Of a stretch of DNA of 64,000 nucleotides, positions 1-7,864 are shown one piece after another. Each line of letters opens with the position of its first letter. The first letter of the stretch is position 1. The position numbers were made by a program, and so were the translations under genes. The notes beneath the pieces were generated by a model. The model was not told the origin of the DNA. It saw only the letters and a program-made list of their open reading frames with translations, and ran no database searches. Origin of the DNA: Bacillota bacterium (GTDB lineage: Bacteria; Bacillota; Clostridia; Lachnospirales; Lachnospiraceae); NCBI GenBank assembly GCA_023458035.1, contig JAEXAX010000017.1:68970-132969 (forward strand). The letters run 5' to 3'.

Positions 1-333
1 GCGCTGGTATTACCGGCCAGTCTGATCTACCGCATCGGACGAACGAAGACAGGCGCCTTGATCGGCTGCGTCAGCGGTACGGTATTGATGACCGTCACAG
101 CCGCTTTGCTGAATGCCTTTGTGTTGCTGCCGCTGTATGCCAAAGCCTTTGGCGGGATGGAGGCGATCCTGGCTTTGGGAACAGCCGTCAATGGAGCGAT
201 CAACTCCGTCCAAACTTTTGTATTGATTGCCGTAGTGCCGTTTAATCTGGTTAAGGGAAGTTTGGTCAGCCTGATTCTGATTCTGCTTTATACCGTATTG
301 AAACCGGTGATGAACCGTTATCAGAAGATCTGA
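1..333 (+). CDS. ribU: Riboflavin ECF transporter S component (RibU-like), 3' part
   Basis: The reading frame is open from the first base, so the gene starts before the window; about 110 C-terminal residues are visible. They are highly hydrophobic and form at least two to three membrane segments. The arrangement LLNAFVLLPLY followed by VVPFNLVKG matches the C-terminal half of RibU/FmnP, the membrane protein that binds riboflavin and docks on the EcfAAT energising module. No transporter ATPase genes are nearby, as expected for group II ECF systems that share one module. Substrate assignment rests on similarity remembered from the family. The stop is followed by the heat-shock promoter of groES. 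Confidence 0.8.
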   Translation, partial: ALVLPASLIYRIGRTKTGALIGCVSGTVLMTVTAALLNAFVLLPLYAKAFGGMEAILALGTAVNGAINSVQTFVLIAVVPFNLVKGSLVSLILILLYTVLKPVMNRYQKI

Positions 334-372
334 CCGTTTATCGGATTTCACAAAAAATTCTTTTTCCAAGTC

Positions 373-401
373 TTGCATTTGATTGTCGCTTCTGTTATAG
401 T
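373..401 (+). promoter_or_regulatory. Promoter of groES-groEL
   Basis: A TTGCAT -35 box (373-378) and TATAGT -10 box (396-401) are separated by exactly 17 bases. The CIRCE operator begins 10 bases after the -10 box, so it would cover the transcription start. This is a vegetative sigma-A type promoter placed for repression by HrcA. Confidence 0.85.
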
Positions 402-410
402 ACTAGTGTA

Positions 411-437
411 ATAGCACTCGACCAGTGAGAGTGCTGA
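411..437 (+). promoter_or_regulatory. CIRCE operator (HrcA binding site)
   Basis: The inverted repeat TAGCACTC, nine spacer bases, GAGTGCTGA matches the CIRCE consensus TTAGCACTC-N9-GAGTGCTAA with changes only at the outer ends. It lies between the groES promoter and gene, where HrcA represses chaperonin transcription until heat or misfolded protein titrates GroEL. The hrcA gene itself is not in this window. Confidence 0.95.
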
Positions 438-520
438 CAATGTATGGCAAGTAAAGCCGATTTTGACTTTTCTTGTACCGAAAATGGCTACCGGCCATGA
501 GAACAGAGGAGGAAAGAAAG

Positions 521-805
521 ATGAAATTAGTGCCATTGGGAGACAGAGTCGTTTTACAGCAGATTGCCGCCGAGGAAGTGACCGGCAGCGGTATCGTATT
601 ACCGGGATCGGCGCAGGAAAAACCGCAGCAGGCGAAGGTCATCGCTGTGGGACCGGGAACAGTGGTGGACGGTAAGGAAGTAAAGATGGAAGTGAAGGCG
701 GATGACGTCGTGATCTATTCCAAGTATGCCGGCACCGAAGTAAAGGTGGATGGTGAAGAATACATCATTGTAAAGCAGAACGACATCCTGGCGATTGTCG
801 AGTAA
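521..805 (+). CDS. groES: Co-chaperonin GroES
   Basis: A 94-residue protein, the normal GroES length. It forms the heptameric lid on GroEL and acts in cytosolic protein folding. The N-terminal PLGDRVVLQ, the mobile-loop region with SGIVLP and the C-terminal QNDILAIVE are typical. The start at 521 is chosen because an AGAGGAGG ribosome site lies just upstream; longer in-frame starts would run back through the leader. The gene is followed after 19 bases by groEL and transcribed from the CIRCE-controlled promoter. Confidence 0.97.
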   Translation: MKLVPLGDRVVLQQIAAEEVTGSGIVLPGSAQEKPQQAKVIAVGPGTVVDGKEVKMEVKADDVVIYSKYAGTEVKVDGEEYIIVKQNDILAIVE

Positions 806-824
806 TAGCAGGAGGATTAAGAAT

Positions 825-2447
825 ATGGCAAAAGAATTAAAGTTTGCGGGCGAGGCCAGAACGGCCCTTCAGGCAGGTGCCGATAAACTGGCGGATACGG
901 TGCGCGTCACCCTGGGTCCGAAAGGAAGAAATGTAGTGCTGGATAAGTCTTTCGGGGCGCCGCTGATTACCAATGACGGCGTCACCATTGCCAAGGAGAT
1001 CGAGCTTGAGGATGCCTTTGAAAACATGGGTGCACAGTTGATCAAGGAAGTGGCTTCAAAGACAAATGATGTAGCCGGCGACGGCACTACCACCGCTACC
1101 GTTCTGGCTCAGGCCATGATCGGTGAGGGTATGAAAAACCTGGCGGCCGGTGCAAATCCGATTGTCCTTCGTAAGGGTATGAAGAAGGCGACCGCTGCAG
1201 CTGTAGAAGCCATTCAGGCCATGAGCTCTGCGATCGAGGGTAAAGATCAGATCGCCAAGGTGGCAGCCATTTCTGCCGGTGATGAAGAGGTCGGTCTGTT
1301 GGTGGCAGATGCCATGGAGAAGGTTTCTAAGGATGGCGTTATTACCATCGAGGAATCGAAGACCATGCAGACTGAGCTGGATCTGGTAGAAGGTATGCAG
1401 TTTGACCGCGGTTATGTATCAGCTTATATGGCCAACGACATGGAAAAGATGGAAGCCAATATGGAGAATCCATATATCCTGATTACAGATAAGAAGATCA
1501 GTAATATTCAGGAGATCCTGCCGCTGCTGGAGCAGATCGTACAGTCCGGCCGTGCCCTGTTGATCATCGCCGAGGATATCGACGGTGAGGCATTGACCAC
1601 TTTGATCGTAAATAAACTTCGCGGTACCTTTAATGTAGTTGGTGTAAAGGCACCGGGCTATGGTGATCGCAGAAAGGCCATGCTGGAGGATATCGCGATC
1701 CTGACCGGCGGACAGGTGATCTCGGAGGAGGTCGGCCTGGATCTGAAGGAAACCACCCTGGAACAGCTGGGACGGGCGAAGTCTGTGAAGGTTCAGAAGG
1801 AAAACACCGTAATCGTGGACGGTGAGGGGGCGAAGGCCGCCATTGAGGCGAGAACCGCTCAGATCAGAAAGCAGATCGAGGAGACCACCTCGGAGTTTGA
1901 TAAGGAAAAATTGCAGGAGCGTCTGGCAAAACTGGCCGGCGGTGTAGCAGTGATCCGTGTCGGTGCAGCTACCGAAACAGAAATGAAAGAAGCCAAACTG
2001 CGTCTGGAGGATGCCTTGGCTGCTACCAGAGCGGCAGTAGAGGAAGGTATCGTGGCCGGCGGCGGCAGCGCCTATATCCATGCGGCCAAGGAAGTGGCCA
2101 AATTGGCAGACACCCTTGAGGGAGATGAGAAAACCGGCGCCAGAATCATTTTGAAAGCATTGGAGGCTCCGCTGTTCTACATTGTTGAAAATGCCGGTCT
2201 GCAGGGCAGCGTAGTTGTCAATAAGGTTTCCGAGATGGAGAGCGGCATGGGCTTCGATGCGTATAAAGAAGAGTATGTGAACATGGTGAAGGCCGGTATT
2301 CTGGATCCGGCAAAGGTATCGAGAAGTGCACTGCAAAACGCAGCCAGCGTATCATCTACCTTCCTGACCACTGAGGCTGTGGTAGCCAACATTAAAGAAG
2401 AGTCGCCGGCGCCCATGGGTGCACCGGGCGGTATGGGGATGATGTAA
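825..2447 (+). CDS. groEL: Chaperonin GroEL
   Basis: A 540-residue chaperonin that forms a double heptameric ring and folds proteins in an ATP-dependent cycle with GroES. Visible hallmarks are the ATP-binding VTLGPKGRNVVL and the DGTTTATVLAQ motif near residue 90, the apical domain around residues 190-375, and the flexible glycine-methionine-rich tail ending GGMGMM. The start at 825 follows an AGGAGG site at 811-816. Second gene of the CIRCE operon, ending at a strong terminator. Confidence 0.98.
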   Translation: MAKELKFAGEARTALQAGADKLADTVRVTLGPKGRNVVLDKSFGAPLITNDGVTIAKEIELEDAFENMGAQLIKEVASKTNDVAGDGTTTATVLAQAMIGEGMKNLAAGANPIVLRKGMKKATAAAVEAIQAMSSAIEGKDQIAKVAAISAGDEEVGLLVADAMEKVSKDGVITIEESKTMQTELDLVEGMQFDRGYVSAYMANDMEKMEANMENPYILITDKKISNIQEILPLLEQIVQSGRALLIIAEDIDGEALTTLIVNKLRGTFNVVGVKAPGYGDRRKAMLEDIAILTGGQVISEEVGLDLKETTLEQLGRAKSVKVQKENTVIVDGEGAKAAIEARTAQIRKQIEETTSEFDKEKLQERLAKLAGGVAVIRVGAATETEMKEAKLRLEDALAATRAAVEEGIVAGGGSAYIHAAKEVAKLADTLEGDEKTGARIILKALEAPLFYIVENAGLQGSVVVNKVSEMESGMGFDAYKEEYVNMVKAGILDPAKVSRSALQNAASVSSTFLTTEAVVANIKEESPAPMGAPGGMGMM

Positions 2448-2468
2448 GCTCCGTCATCTGACGAACTG

Positions 2469-2521
2469 ATCCGTAAAATGATTTTTTGTAAAAACAAGAA
2501 GTCATTTTACGGATTTTTTTT
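2469..2521 (+). terminator. Terminator after groEL
   Basis: A 13-base stem (2469-2481 pairing with 2502-2514) closes a 20-base loop and is followed by a run of eight T. This is a standard intrinsic terminator ending the groESL transcript. Confidence 0.92.
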
Positions 2522-2529
2522 TGAAAAAA

Positions 2530-2538
2530 TGATATACT
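2530..2538 (+). promoter_or_regulatory. Possible extended -10 promoter of hydEGF
   Basis: TGATATACT is an extended -10 (TG-N-TATACT) just after the groEL terminator and about 95 bases before hydE. I see no good -35 box at the expected distance, so this is only a candidate. Confidence 0.45.
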
Positions 2539-2631
2539 ATAGGCAATACCCGACTAAAAGGATAACATTTGAAAAAGCTGCGGCAAAAGACTTACGTGGC
2601 GGCTTCGGGTTTGCAGGCAGAAAGGAATGGA

Positions 2632-3687
2632 ATGGACATGTCACAGCATTTGGTCAATGAGATTTTGGCAGCCAATGATTTTACCGATGAACAGATCATG
2701 CAGATCCTGTACTGTGAGGATGAGGCCGTCATGCAGGCGCTGCGCGAGCGAGCCACACAAGTGCTGCTGAGGCATTACGGTTCCGCTGTTTATATCCGCG
2801 GCTTGATTGAGTTTTCAAACTACTGCCGGCAGGATTGTTATTATTGCGGGATCCGGGCATCGAACAGAGCGGTCAGTCGTTTTCGATTGACACCGGAGGA
2901 GATTTTGGAAACTGCCATGAAGGGGGATGCTTTAGGCTTTAAGACTCTGGTGCTGCAGGGAGGAGAGGATTCCTGGTTTACCCGTGAACGCTTTGTCAAT
3001 ATTATTCGCGCAATCAAACAAAGTCTGCCGGAGAGCCGTTTGACCATCTCTATCGGTGTACGCCCGAGGGAAGATCTGATTGCCTTTAAGGAGGCCGGTG
3101 CCGATCGTTTTTTGCTTCGTCATGAAACGGCCAATCCGGAATTTTTCGGCCGGCTGCATCCGCCCGGCCAATCATTTGCTGAGCGGCGAAAACAGCTGTT
3201 TACCCTACAGGAGCTGGGTTATACCACCGGAGCCGGTTTTTTAATCGGTGCGCCCGGCGGCCGGCTGACGGATCACCTGCAGGATATCCGTTTCCTGCGC
3301 GAGCTGCGGCCGCAGATGATCGGAATAGGCCCCTTTATTCCGCAGCATGATACGCCGTTTGGAAATCAACCGGCCGGTAGTGTGAAGGTGACCTTGAAGC
3401 TGCTGTCGATCCTGCGCATCATTTTTCCGCAGGCGTTGCTGCCGGCTACAACAGCGCTGAATACGCTGGATCCGCAGGGACGTATCCTTGGACTGCGGCA
3501 CGGAGCAAATGTCGTGATGCCGAATTTATCCCCGGAGTTTGCCAGAGCGCGCTATACGCTGTATGATAAAAAGGCAACCGGGCAACTGGAGGCGGCCGAG
3601 CATGTGAAACAGCTGGCCGAGCAGGTGGCAACCTTTGGTCGGTTTGTCGAGATCGGAGTAGGAGATCCGGTCACAGCACAGAAATGA
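2632..3687 (+). CDS. hydE: [FeFe]-hydrogenase maturase HydE (radical SAM)
   Basis: A 351-residue radical SAM enzyme needed to build the H-cluster of [FeFe]-hydrogenase; in the current model it acts on the HydG-made iron-cysteine-CO-CN complex. The cluster motif C65-x3-C69-x2-C72 (NYCRQDCYYCG) is clear and the length fits HydE. I chose 2632, preceded by GAAAGGA with a five-base spacer; a TTG at 2569 would add 21 residues without a good ribosome site. It is first in a tight hydE-hydG-hydF cluster. The close relative BioB is excluded by the gene context and the residues after the motif. Confidence 0.93.
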   Translation: MDMSQHLVNEILAANDFTDEQIMQILYCEDEAVMQALRERATQVLLRHYGSAVYIRGLIEFSNYCRQDCYYCGIRASNRAVSRFRLTPEEILETAMKGDALGFKTLVLQGGEDSWFTRERFVNIIRAIKQSLPESRLTISIGVRPREDLIAFKEAGADRFLLRHETANPEFFGRLHPPGQSFAERRKQLFTLQELGYTTGAGFLIGAPGGRLTDHLQDIRFLRELRPQMIGIGPFIPQHDTPFGNQPAGSVKVTLKLLSILRIIFPQALLPATTALNTLDPQGRILGLRHGANVVMPNLSPEFARARYTLYDKKATGQLEAAEHVKQLAEQVATFGRFVEIGVGDPVTAQK

Positions 3688-3695
3688 GGAAAAAT

Positions 3696-5117
3696 ATGAG
3701 TGTGTATGATGTAAAAAGTGATGTCGCCGAGTTGTTTATTCATGACGGAGAGATCAACGAAACATTGGCCTACGGTCGAGCCAATATGCATAACAGGGAG
3801 TTGATCACGGAATTATTGCAGAAAGCGGAGCGTTTACAGGGACTGACCCATCGGGAAGCCTTTGTGTTGTTGTCCTGTGCAGAGGAAGACTTAAATCAGG
3901 AAATTTTTGCCCTGGCCAGAAAGGTGAAGCTGGCTTTATACGGCAAGCGCATCGTCTTATTTGCACCGCTGTATTTGTCGAATTACTGCGTCAATGGCTG
4001 CGTATACTGTCCCTATCATGCCAAGAACAGGAGCATACCGCGTAAAAAGCTGACCGTTGAGGAGATCATCCGGGAAACGCAGGCCTTGCAGGAGATGGGG
4101 CATAAACGACTGGTGATCGAGGCCGGTGAGGACCCGAAGCATGCACCCATCGAATATATTCTGGAGGCCATCCGGGCAATCTACAGTGTCCATCACCAGA
4201 ACGGCGATACCCGTCGTGTCAATGTCAATATCGCCGCCACCACCGTGGAGAATTATCGTCGCTTAAAGGAAGCCGGTATCGGTACCTATATTTTATTCCA
4301 GGAAACCTATCATAAGGACACTTATGAAAGTCTTCACCCGACCGGGCCGAAATCGAACTATGCTTACCATACGGAGGCCATGGATCGTGCCATGGACGGC
4401 GGCATTGATGATGTCGGCTGCGGGGTGCTGTTTGGCCTGAATCATTATGAATATGACTTTATCGGGCTGCTGATGCATGCCGAGCACCTGGAGGCCAAGT
4501 ACGGGGTGGGACCGCATACCATTTCGGTGCCGCGCATCCGCCCAGCTGATGATATCGATCCGGATGAATTTGAAAATGCGCTTAGCGATGATCTCTTTGA
4601 GAAGATTGTAGCCACCATTCGTTTGGCGGCCCCTTATACCGGTATGATCATTTCGACCCGTGAGTCGGCCGAGACCAGAGCCAGAGTGCTGGAGCTCGGT
4701 ATCTCGCAGATCAGCGGCGGCTCAAAGACCAGTGTCGGCGGCTATAGCGAAAAAACGGATGCAAAAGACAGCGAGCAGTTTGATATTGAGGATCAGCGCA
4801 GCCTGGGCGAGATCGTAGAGTGGTTGATCAAGCTTGGTCATGTGCCGTCGTTTTGTACCGCCTGTTATCGCGAGGGGCGCACCGGAGATCGTTTTATGCA
4901 GCTGGTCAAGAATGGTCAGATCGCAAATATCTGTCAACCGAACGCCTTGATGACCTTGCAGGAGTACCTGCTTGATTATGCCGATGAAAAGACCGCCGAA
5001 TGCGGTGAGGAGATGATTCGGGAAGAATTGGAGCGCATCCCGCATCCGATCGTGGCTGAAAAAACCAAAGAGTATCTGAAACAGATTCAGGAGGGAAAAC
5101 GTGACTTTAGATTCTAA
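3696..5117 (+). CDS. hydG: [FeFe]-hydrogenase maturase HydG (tyrosine lyase)
   Basis: A 473-residue radical SAM tyrosine lyase that cleaves tyrosine to p-cresol and dehydroglycine and makes the CO and CN ligands of the H-cluster. The N-terminal SAM cluster motif is C98-x3-C102-x2-C105 (NYCVNGCVYC). The C-terminal accessory cluster ligands CTAC and a third Cys about 22 residues on (NICQPN) are present, which separates HydG from ThiH. The ATG at 3684 overlaps the hydE stop, but GAGG at 3686-3689 is positioned for 3696, so I use that start. Translational coupling with hydE is likely. Confidence 0.94.
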   Translation: MSVYDVKSDVAELFIHDGEINETLAYGRANMHNRELITELLQKAERLQGLTHREAFVLLSCAEEDLNQEIFALARKVKLALYGKRIVLFAPLYLSNYCVNGCVYCPYHAKNRSIPRKKLTVEEIIRETQALQEMGHKRLVIEAGEDPKHAPIEYILEAIRAIYSVHHQNGDTRRVNVNIAATTVENYRRLKEAGIGTYILFQETYHKDTYESLHPTGPKSNYAYHTEAMDRAMDGGIDDVGCGVLFGLNHYEYDFIGLLMHAEHLEAKYGVGPHTISVPRIRPADDIDPDEFENALSDDLFEKIVATIRLAAPYTGMIISTRESAETRARVLELGISQISGGSKTSVGGYSEKTDAKDSEQFDIEDQRSLGEIVEWLIKLGHVPSFCTACYREGRTGDRFMQLVKNGQIANICQPNALMTLQEYLLDYADEKTAECGEEMIREELERIPHPIVAEKTKEYLKQIQEGKRDFRF

Positions 5118-6369
5118 TCAAGCTGTTCAGACAGCGCCGCGCAGTCATCGACTGCATATCGGTATCTTCGGGGTGACCAACAGCGGTAAATCGACACTCC
5201 TGAATATCCTGACCGGCCAGCAGACAGCTTTGACCAGCCGGATCGCCGGCACGACGACTGATGTGGTCACCAAGGCTATGGAAATACACGGACTGGGGCC
5301 GGTGCTGTGGCTGGATACTCCGGGCTTTGCCGATGACAGTCTGTTGGGAGAGCAGCGTATCGAACGGACGGAACAGGCTCTCGCCAAAGTTGAGTATGGT
5401 GTATATGTGCTGTCGTCGATGCCGCAACAGGATCTACCGTATATTCGCCAGGTGATGAAAGAGGTGAAAGGCCTGCTTTGTATCAGTCGTTTTCCGGACA
5501 GCTTGACATCGACTGTTTTGGATGAGCTGAAGGCGGCCTGCGGCCGGGAGCCGTTGTTATTGCCGGAATCTGCCGGGGCTTACCCGAAGTCTTTGCAGGC
5601 AGATATCAATTTGACATCTGAGATGGCCGAACGAATTCGGGAGACTGTGTTGGCCGCCCTGAATGAGCTGATAGATGTTCATTGGCAGGAGAATGAAGCG
5701 GAAGCGACCATCACCGGAAATCTGGTCGGTGAGAAATCGCTGGTTCTGCTGGTGATGCCGCAGGACAATGAGGCGCCGAAGGGTCGGCTGATCATGCCGC
5801 AGGTACAGATTATCCGGGAGCTTCTGGACAAGCGGGCGATACCGGTGCTGGCCACTCTGGAAACACTGCCGGATATTATGAAACTGCCGGGCTGGAGACC
5901 GGACCTGGTGATCACGGATTCACAGTGGTTCAGACAGGTGCATGAGATGCTGCCGGCTGATTGGCCGTTGACCTCCTTTTCGATCCTGATGAGCGCCTAT
6001 AAGGGCGATATCGGCTACTTTGTTGAATCGGCAGAGGTCTTGGCAAAACTAAATGCCGACTCGCGCATCTTGATCGCCGAAGCTTGTACCCACCCGCCGT
6101 TATCAGAGGATATCGGTACCAAGAAGATTCCGGCTCTGCTCAGAAAGCGATACGGTGAGGGGCTGAAAATCGACTTTGCCCGTGGAGATGAGCTTCCTCT
6201 GGAGAAGGGCTACGATCTGGTGATTCACTGCGGTGCCTGTCTGTTTCGACGGAAGCAGGTGATGGAACGGGTGAAGCGAGCGAAGGCTTTACAGACGCCG
6301 ATGACCAATTACGGTGTAGCTTTGGCAGGGTTGACCGGTATTCTGGACGAGGTGATTTGGCCATCATAA
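5101..6369 (+). CDS. hydF: [FeFe]-hydrogenase maturation GTPase/scaffold HydF
   Basis: A 422-residue scaffold that carries the 2Fe precursor and delivers it to apo-hydrogenase. The N-terminal GTPase domain has Walker A GVTNSGKST (about residues 24-32) and the switch motif DTPGF. The C-terminal cluster-binding ligands are all present: CTH and, further on, HCGAC, the CxH...HCxxC pattern of HydF. The start is a GTG at 5101, preceded by GGAGGG and overlapping the hydG end by 17 bases. No hydrogenase structural gene is in the window, so the target enzyme is encoded elsewhere. Confidence 0.95.
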   Translation: MTLDSNQAVQTAPRSHRLHIGIFGVTNSGKSTLLNILTGQQTALTSRIAGTTTDVVTKAMEIHGLGPVLWLDTPGFADDSLLGEQRIERTEQALAKVEYGVYVLSSMPQQDLPYIRQVMKEVKGLLCISRFPDSLTSTVLDELKAACGREPLLLPESAGAYPKSLQADINLTSEMAERIRETVLAALNELIDVHWQENEAEATITGNLVGEKSLVLLVMPQDNEAPKGRLIMPQVQIIRELLDKRAIPVLATLETLPDIMKLPGWRPDLVITDSQWFRQVHEMLPADWPLTSFSILMSAYKGDIGYFVESAEVLAKLNADSRILIAEACTHPPLSEDIGTKKIPALLRKRYGEGLKIDFARGDELPLEKGYDLVIHCGACLFRRKQVMERVKRAKALQTPMTNYGVALAGLTGILDEVIWPS

Positions 6370-6405
6370 TATTTTTTGGTTTTACGAAAAAATTGAAATT
6401 TATTC

Positions 6406-6434
6406 TTGACGAACAGCTAAAAGTATTATATGAT
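6406..6434 (+). promoter_or_regulatory. Promoter of tRNA-Leu
   Basis: TTGACG (6406-6411) and TATGAT (6429-6434) with a 17-base spacer, 41 bases before the tRNA 5' end. Confidence 0.8.
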
Positions 6435-6474
6435 AAACAAGCTTTCGGTGCTGATGAAGTGCCGGAGTCAAAAT

Positions 6475-6558
6475 GCGGAGTTGCTGGAATTGGCAGACAG
6501 GCATGATTCAGGTTCATGTGTTCGTACGAACGTGAGAGTTCAAGTCTCTTACTCCGCA
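6475..6558 (+). tRNA. tRNA-Leu (anticodon CAG)
   Basis: An 84-base class II tRNA. The acceptor stem is GCGGAGT/ACTCCGC with discriminator A. The anticodon stem CATGA/TCATG closes the loop TTCAGGT with anticodon CAG at 6509-6511, reading CUG leucine codons. A long variable arm (GTTCG/CGAAC) and a T arm with TTCAAGT follow. CCA is not encoded. It has its own promoter and terminator, so it is a single-gene transcription unit. Confidence 0.96.
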
Positions 6559-6562
6559 GAGC

Positions 6563-6596
6563 AAAGGGTGTATCTCATAGAGATGCACCTTTTTTG
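6563..6596 (+). terminator. Terminator of the tRNA-Leu unit
   Basis: A 10-14 base stem (core GGTGTATCTC pairing with GAGATGCACC) with a three-base loop, followed by six T. It begins five bases after the tRNA. Confidence 0.92.
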
Positions 6597-6617
6597 TTGT
6601 GCAAAGGGCTGTAACGC

Positions 6618-6651
6618 AAAAAAAGGCGTTGCAGCCCAAACTACAACGCCT
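6618..6651 (-). terminator. Terminator of the minus-strand NYN gene
   Basis: Read on the minus strand, GGCGTTG pairs with CAACGCC and is followed by seven T. The central arm can also pair with a third segment: GGGCTGTAACGC at 6607-6618 is complementary over 12 bases to 6626-6637. Two mutually exclusive hairpins are therefore possible. Confidence 0.8.
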
Positions 6652-6739
6652 CGATTTCTATTTCTTCGGAGGGGAAGATATGACAGGCCCGCCGGATGCC
6701 GACCTCGATCTGTTCCGGGGACAGCTGGATTCTTGGCAT
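6641..6739 (-). CDS. Possible 32-residue small protein downstream of the NYN gene
   Basis: A short minus-strand frame begins MPRIQLSPEQIEVGI and ends EIEIEAL, with its TAG stop inside the 5' arm of the minus-strand terminator. Codon choice (CAG, GAT, CCG, GAG, GTC, CGG) looks like the real genes nearby. The frame stays open further upstream without an obvious start, and no convincing ribosome site precedes the ATG at 6739. It could be a small gene, a remnant, or an extension of the NYN protein reached by frameshifting. The function is unknown. Confidence 0.25.
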   Translation of the reverse strand: MPRIQLSPEQIEVGIRRACHIFPSEEIEIEAL

Positions 6740-6773
6740 ATCGGTGATCTGACCAATAGCATTCTCCCGATTA

Positions 6774-7748
6774 TTATTTGCGCAAGCGCACCGTATTATT
6801 GGTGACCTGTAATTGCGGGATATTACGCAGGAAGCTGGAAATTCGACTGTAGCCGTAATCATTGAGATCAAATTGCGGATAACGGTCAGTCAGGTGCTGG
6901 ACGATATTCCCCAGATTATTGACCGTCTTCTGGCTGCGGATAAACTGCAGGACGGCCTGCTCCAGCTCTTCCTTGGTTAATTCGTTGTTCTTGCCGGCAT
7001 AATAGGAAGTACCCTTTTGCACCAGTCGGATAGAATTTGGCATGGCCTCCTTCAGGAAGGTGACAAATTTTGTGTAGCCGTAGTTACGCACATCAAAATC
7101 CGGGAAGCGCTGGGACAACTGGCTGCCGATGCCGCCTAAAGCCATCAATGGTTCCTCTCGATTGCTTAAGATCGACAGAATTTCTTTTTCGATGGTTTCC
7201 AGGCTGGCGATGGTATGCTGGTCATCGTCGATCGGCTTGACACCGCGCAGCGGTGTATCGACTGCCGGTTCGGCCGTTTCTTCGGAAATCAGGTTTAAGT
7301 GAATGAATTTATTGCAGGCCCGGGTCAATGACAGCGGAGTCTTGCTTTCACCCATACCGATCACGGTTTTTCCGGCCTCGCGCAGTCGCATCACCAGTCG
7401 GGTGAAATCACTGTCGCTGGTCACCAGGCAGAAACCGTCAATTTGGTTACTGTATAGGATATCCATGGCATCAATGACCATCAGCATGTCGGATGAATTT
7501 TTGCCGCTGGTATAGGCAAACTGATGAATCGGGATGATGGCGTGTTCGACCAGAACGTTTTGCCCCCAGTCGGAGGTTTTTGACCAGTTGCCGTAAATAC
7601 GCCGGATGGCGCCGAAGCCGTAAACGGATAATTCCTTAAAGATGCTGTCGGCATATTTAGAGCTGACATTTTCGGAATCGATCAGTACGGCAAATTGTCT
7701 GGTATCCGGAGACAGCGAATGTGTAAAGTGCAAATTGCTTTGTTCCAT
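6774..7748 (-). CDS. NYN (PIN-like) nuclease-fold protein with two LOTUS/OST-HTH domains
   Basis: 324 residues. The N-terminal half (about 15-165) is a NYN domain of the PIN/FLAP nuclease fold, with acidic positions in VLIDSENV and TSDSDFTRL, as in LabA/DUF88 proteins thought to cleave RNA. Two C-terminal LOTUS (OST-HTH) repeats follow, each containing a phenylalanine-aspartate then YGY pattern (FDVRNYGY and FDLNDYGY). LOTUS domains bind RNA, particularly G-rich forms, so an RNA-processing role is inferred. The start at 7748 follows a GAGGAGG site; the frame continues upstream without one. The gene runs opposite to its neighbours and has its own promoter. Confidence 0.85.
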   Translation of the reverse strand: MEQSNLHFTHSLSPDTRQFAVLIDSENVSSKYADSIFKELSVYGFGAIRRIYGNWSKTSDWGQNVLVEHAIIPIHQFAYTSGKNSSDMLMVIDAMDILYSNQIDGFCLVTSDSDFTRLVMRLREAGKTVIGMGESKTPLSLTRACNKFIHLNLISEETAEPAVDTPLRGVKPIDDDQHTIASLETIEKEILSILSNREEPLMALGGIGSQLSQRFPDFDVRNYGYTKFVTFLKEAMPNSIRLVQKGTSYYAGKNNELTKEELEQAVLQFIRSQKTVNNLGNIVQHLTDRYPQFDLNDYGYSRISSFLRNIPQLQVTNNTVRLRK

Positions 7749-7768
7749 ATGTTCCTCCTCTTTCGGTG

Positions 7769-7796
7769 ATAATAAAATCATACCATAAAGTGACAA
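7769..7796 (-). promoter_or_regulatory. Promoter of the NYN/LOTUS gene
   Basis: On the minus strand, TTGTCA (complement of 7791-7796) and TATTAT (complement of 7769-7774) are 16 bases apart. They lie about 20 bases before the ribosome site of the gene starting at 7748. Confidence 0.65.
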
Positions 7797-7864
7797 GTCA
7801 TTGTAGAGAAAAAAACGGGAAGATGATAAAATATTCATTAACAGCATAATCAATGGGGGGAGCT

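Noticed and set aside
1419..2336. A 305-residue open frame on the minus strand opposite groEL
   Set aside because: It lies fully within groEL, has no ribosome site, and its composition (rich in His, Gln, Leu and Cys) is that of a shadow of a conserved gene.
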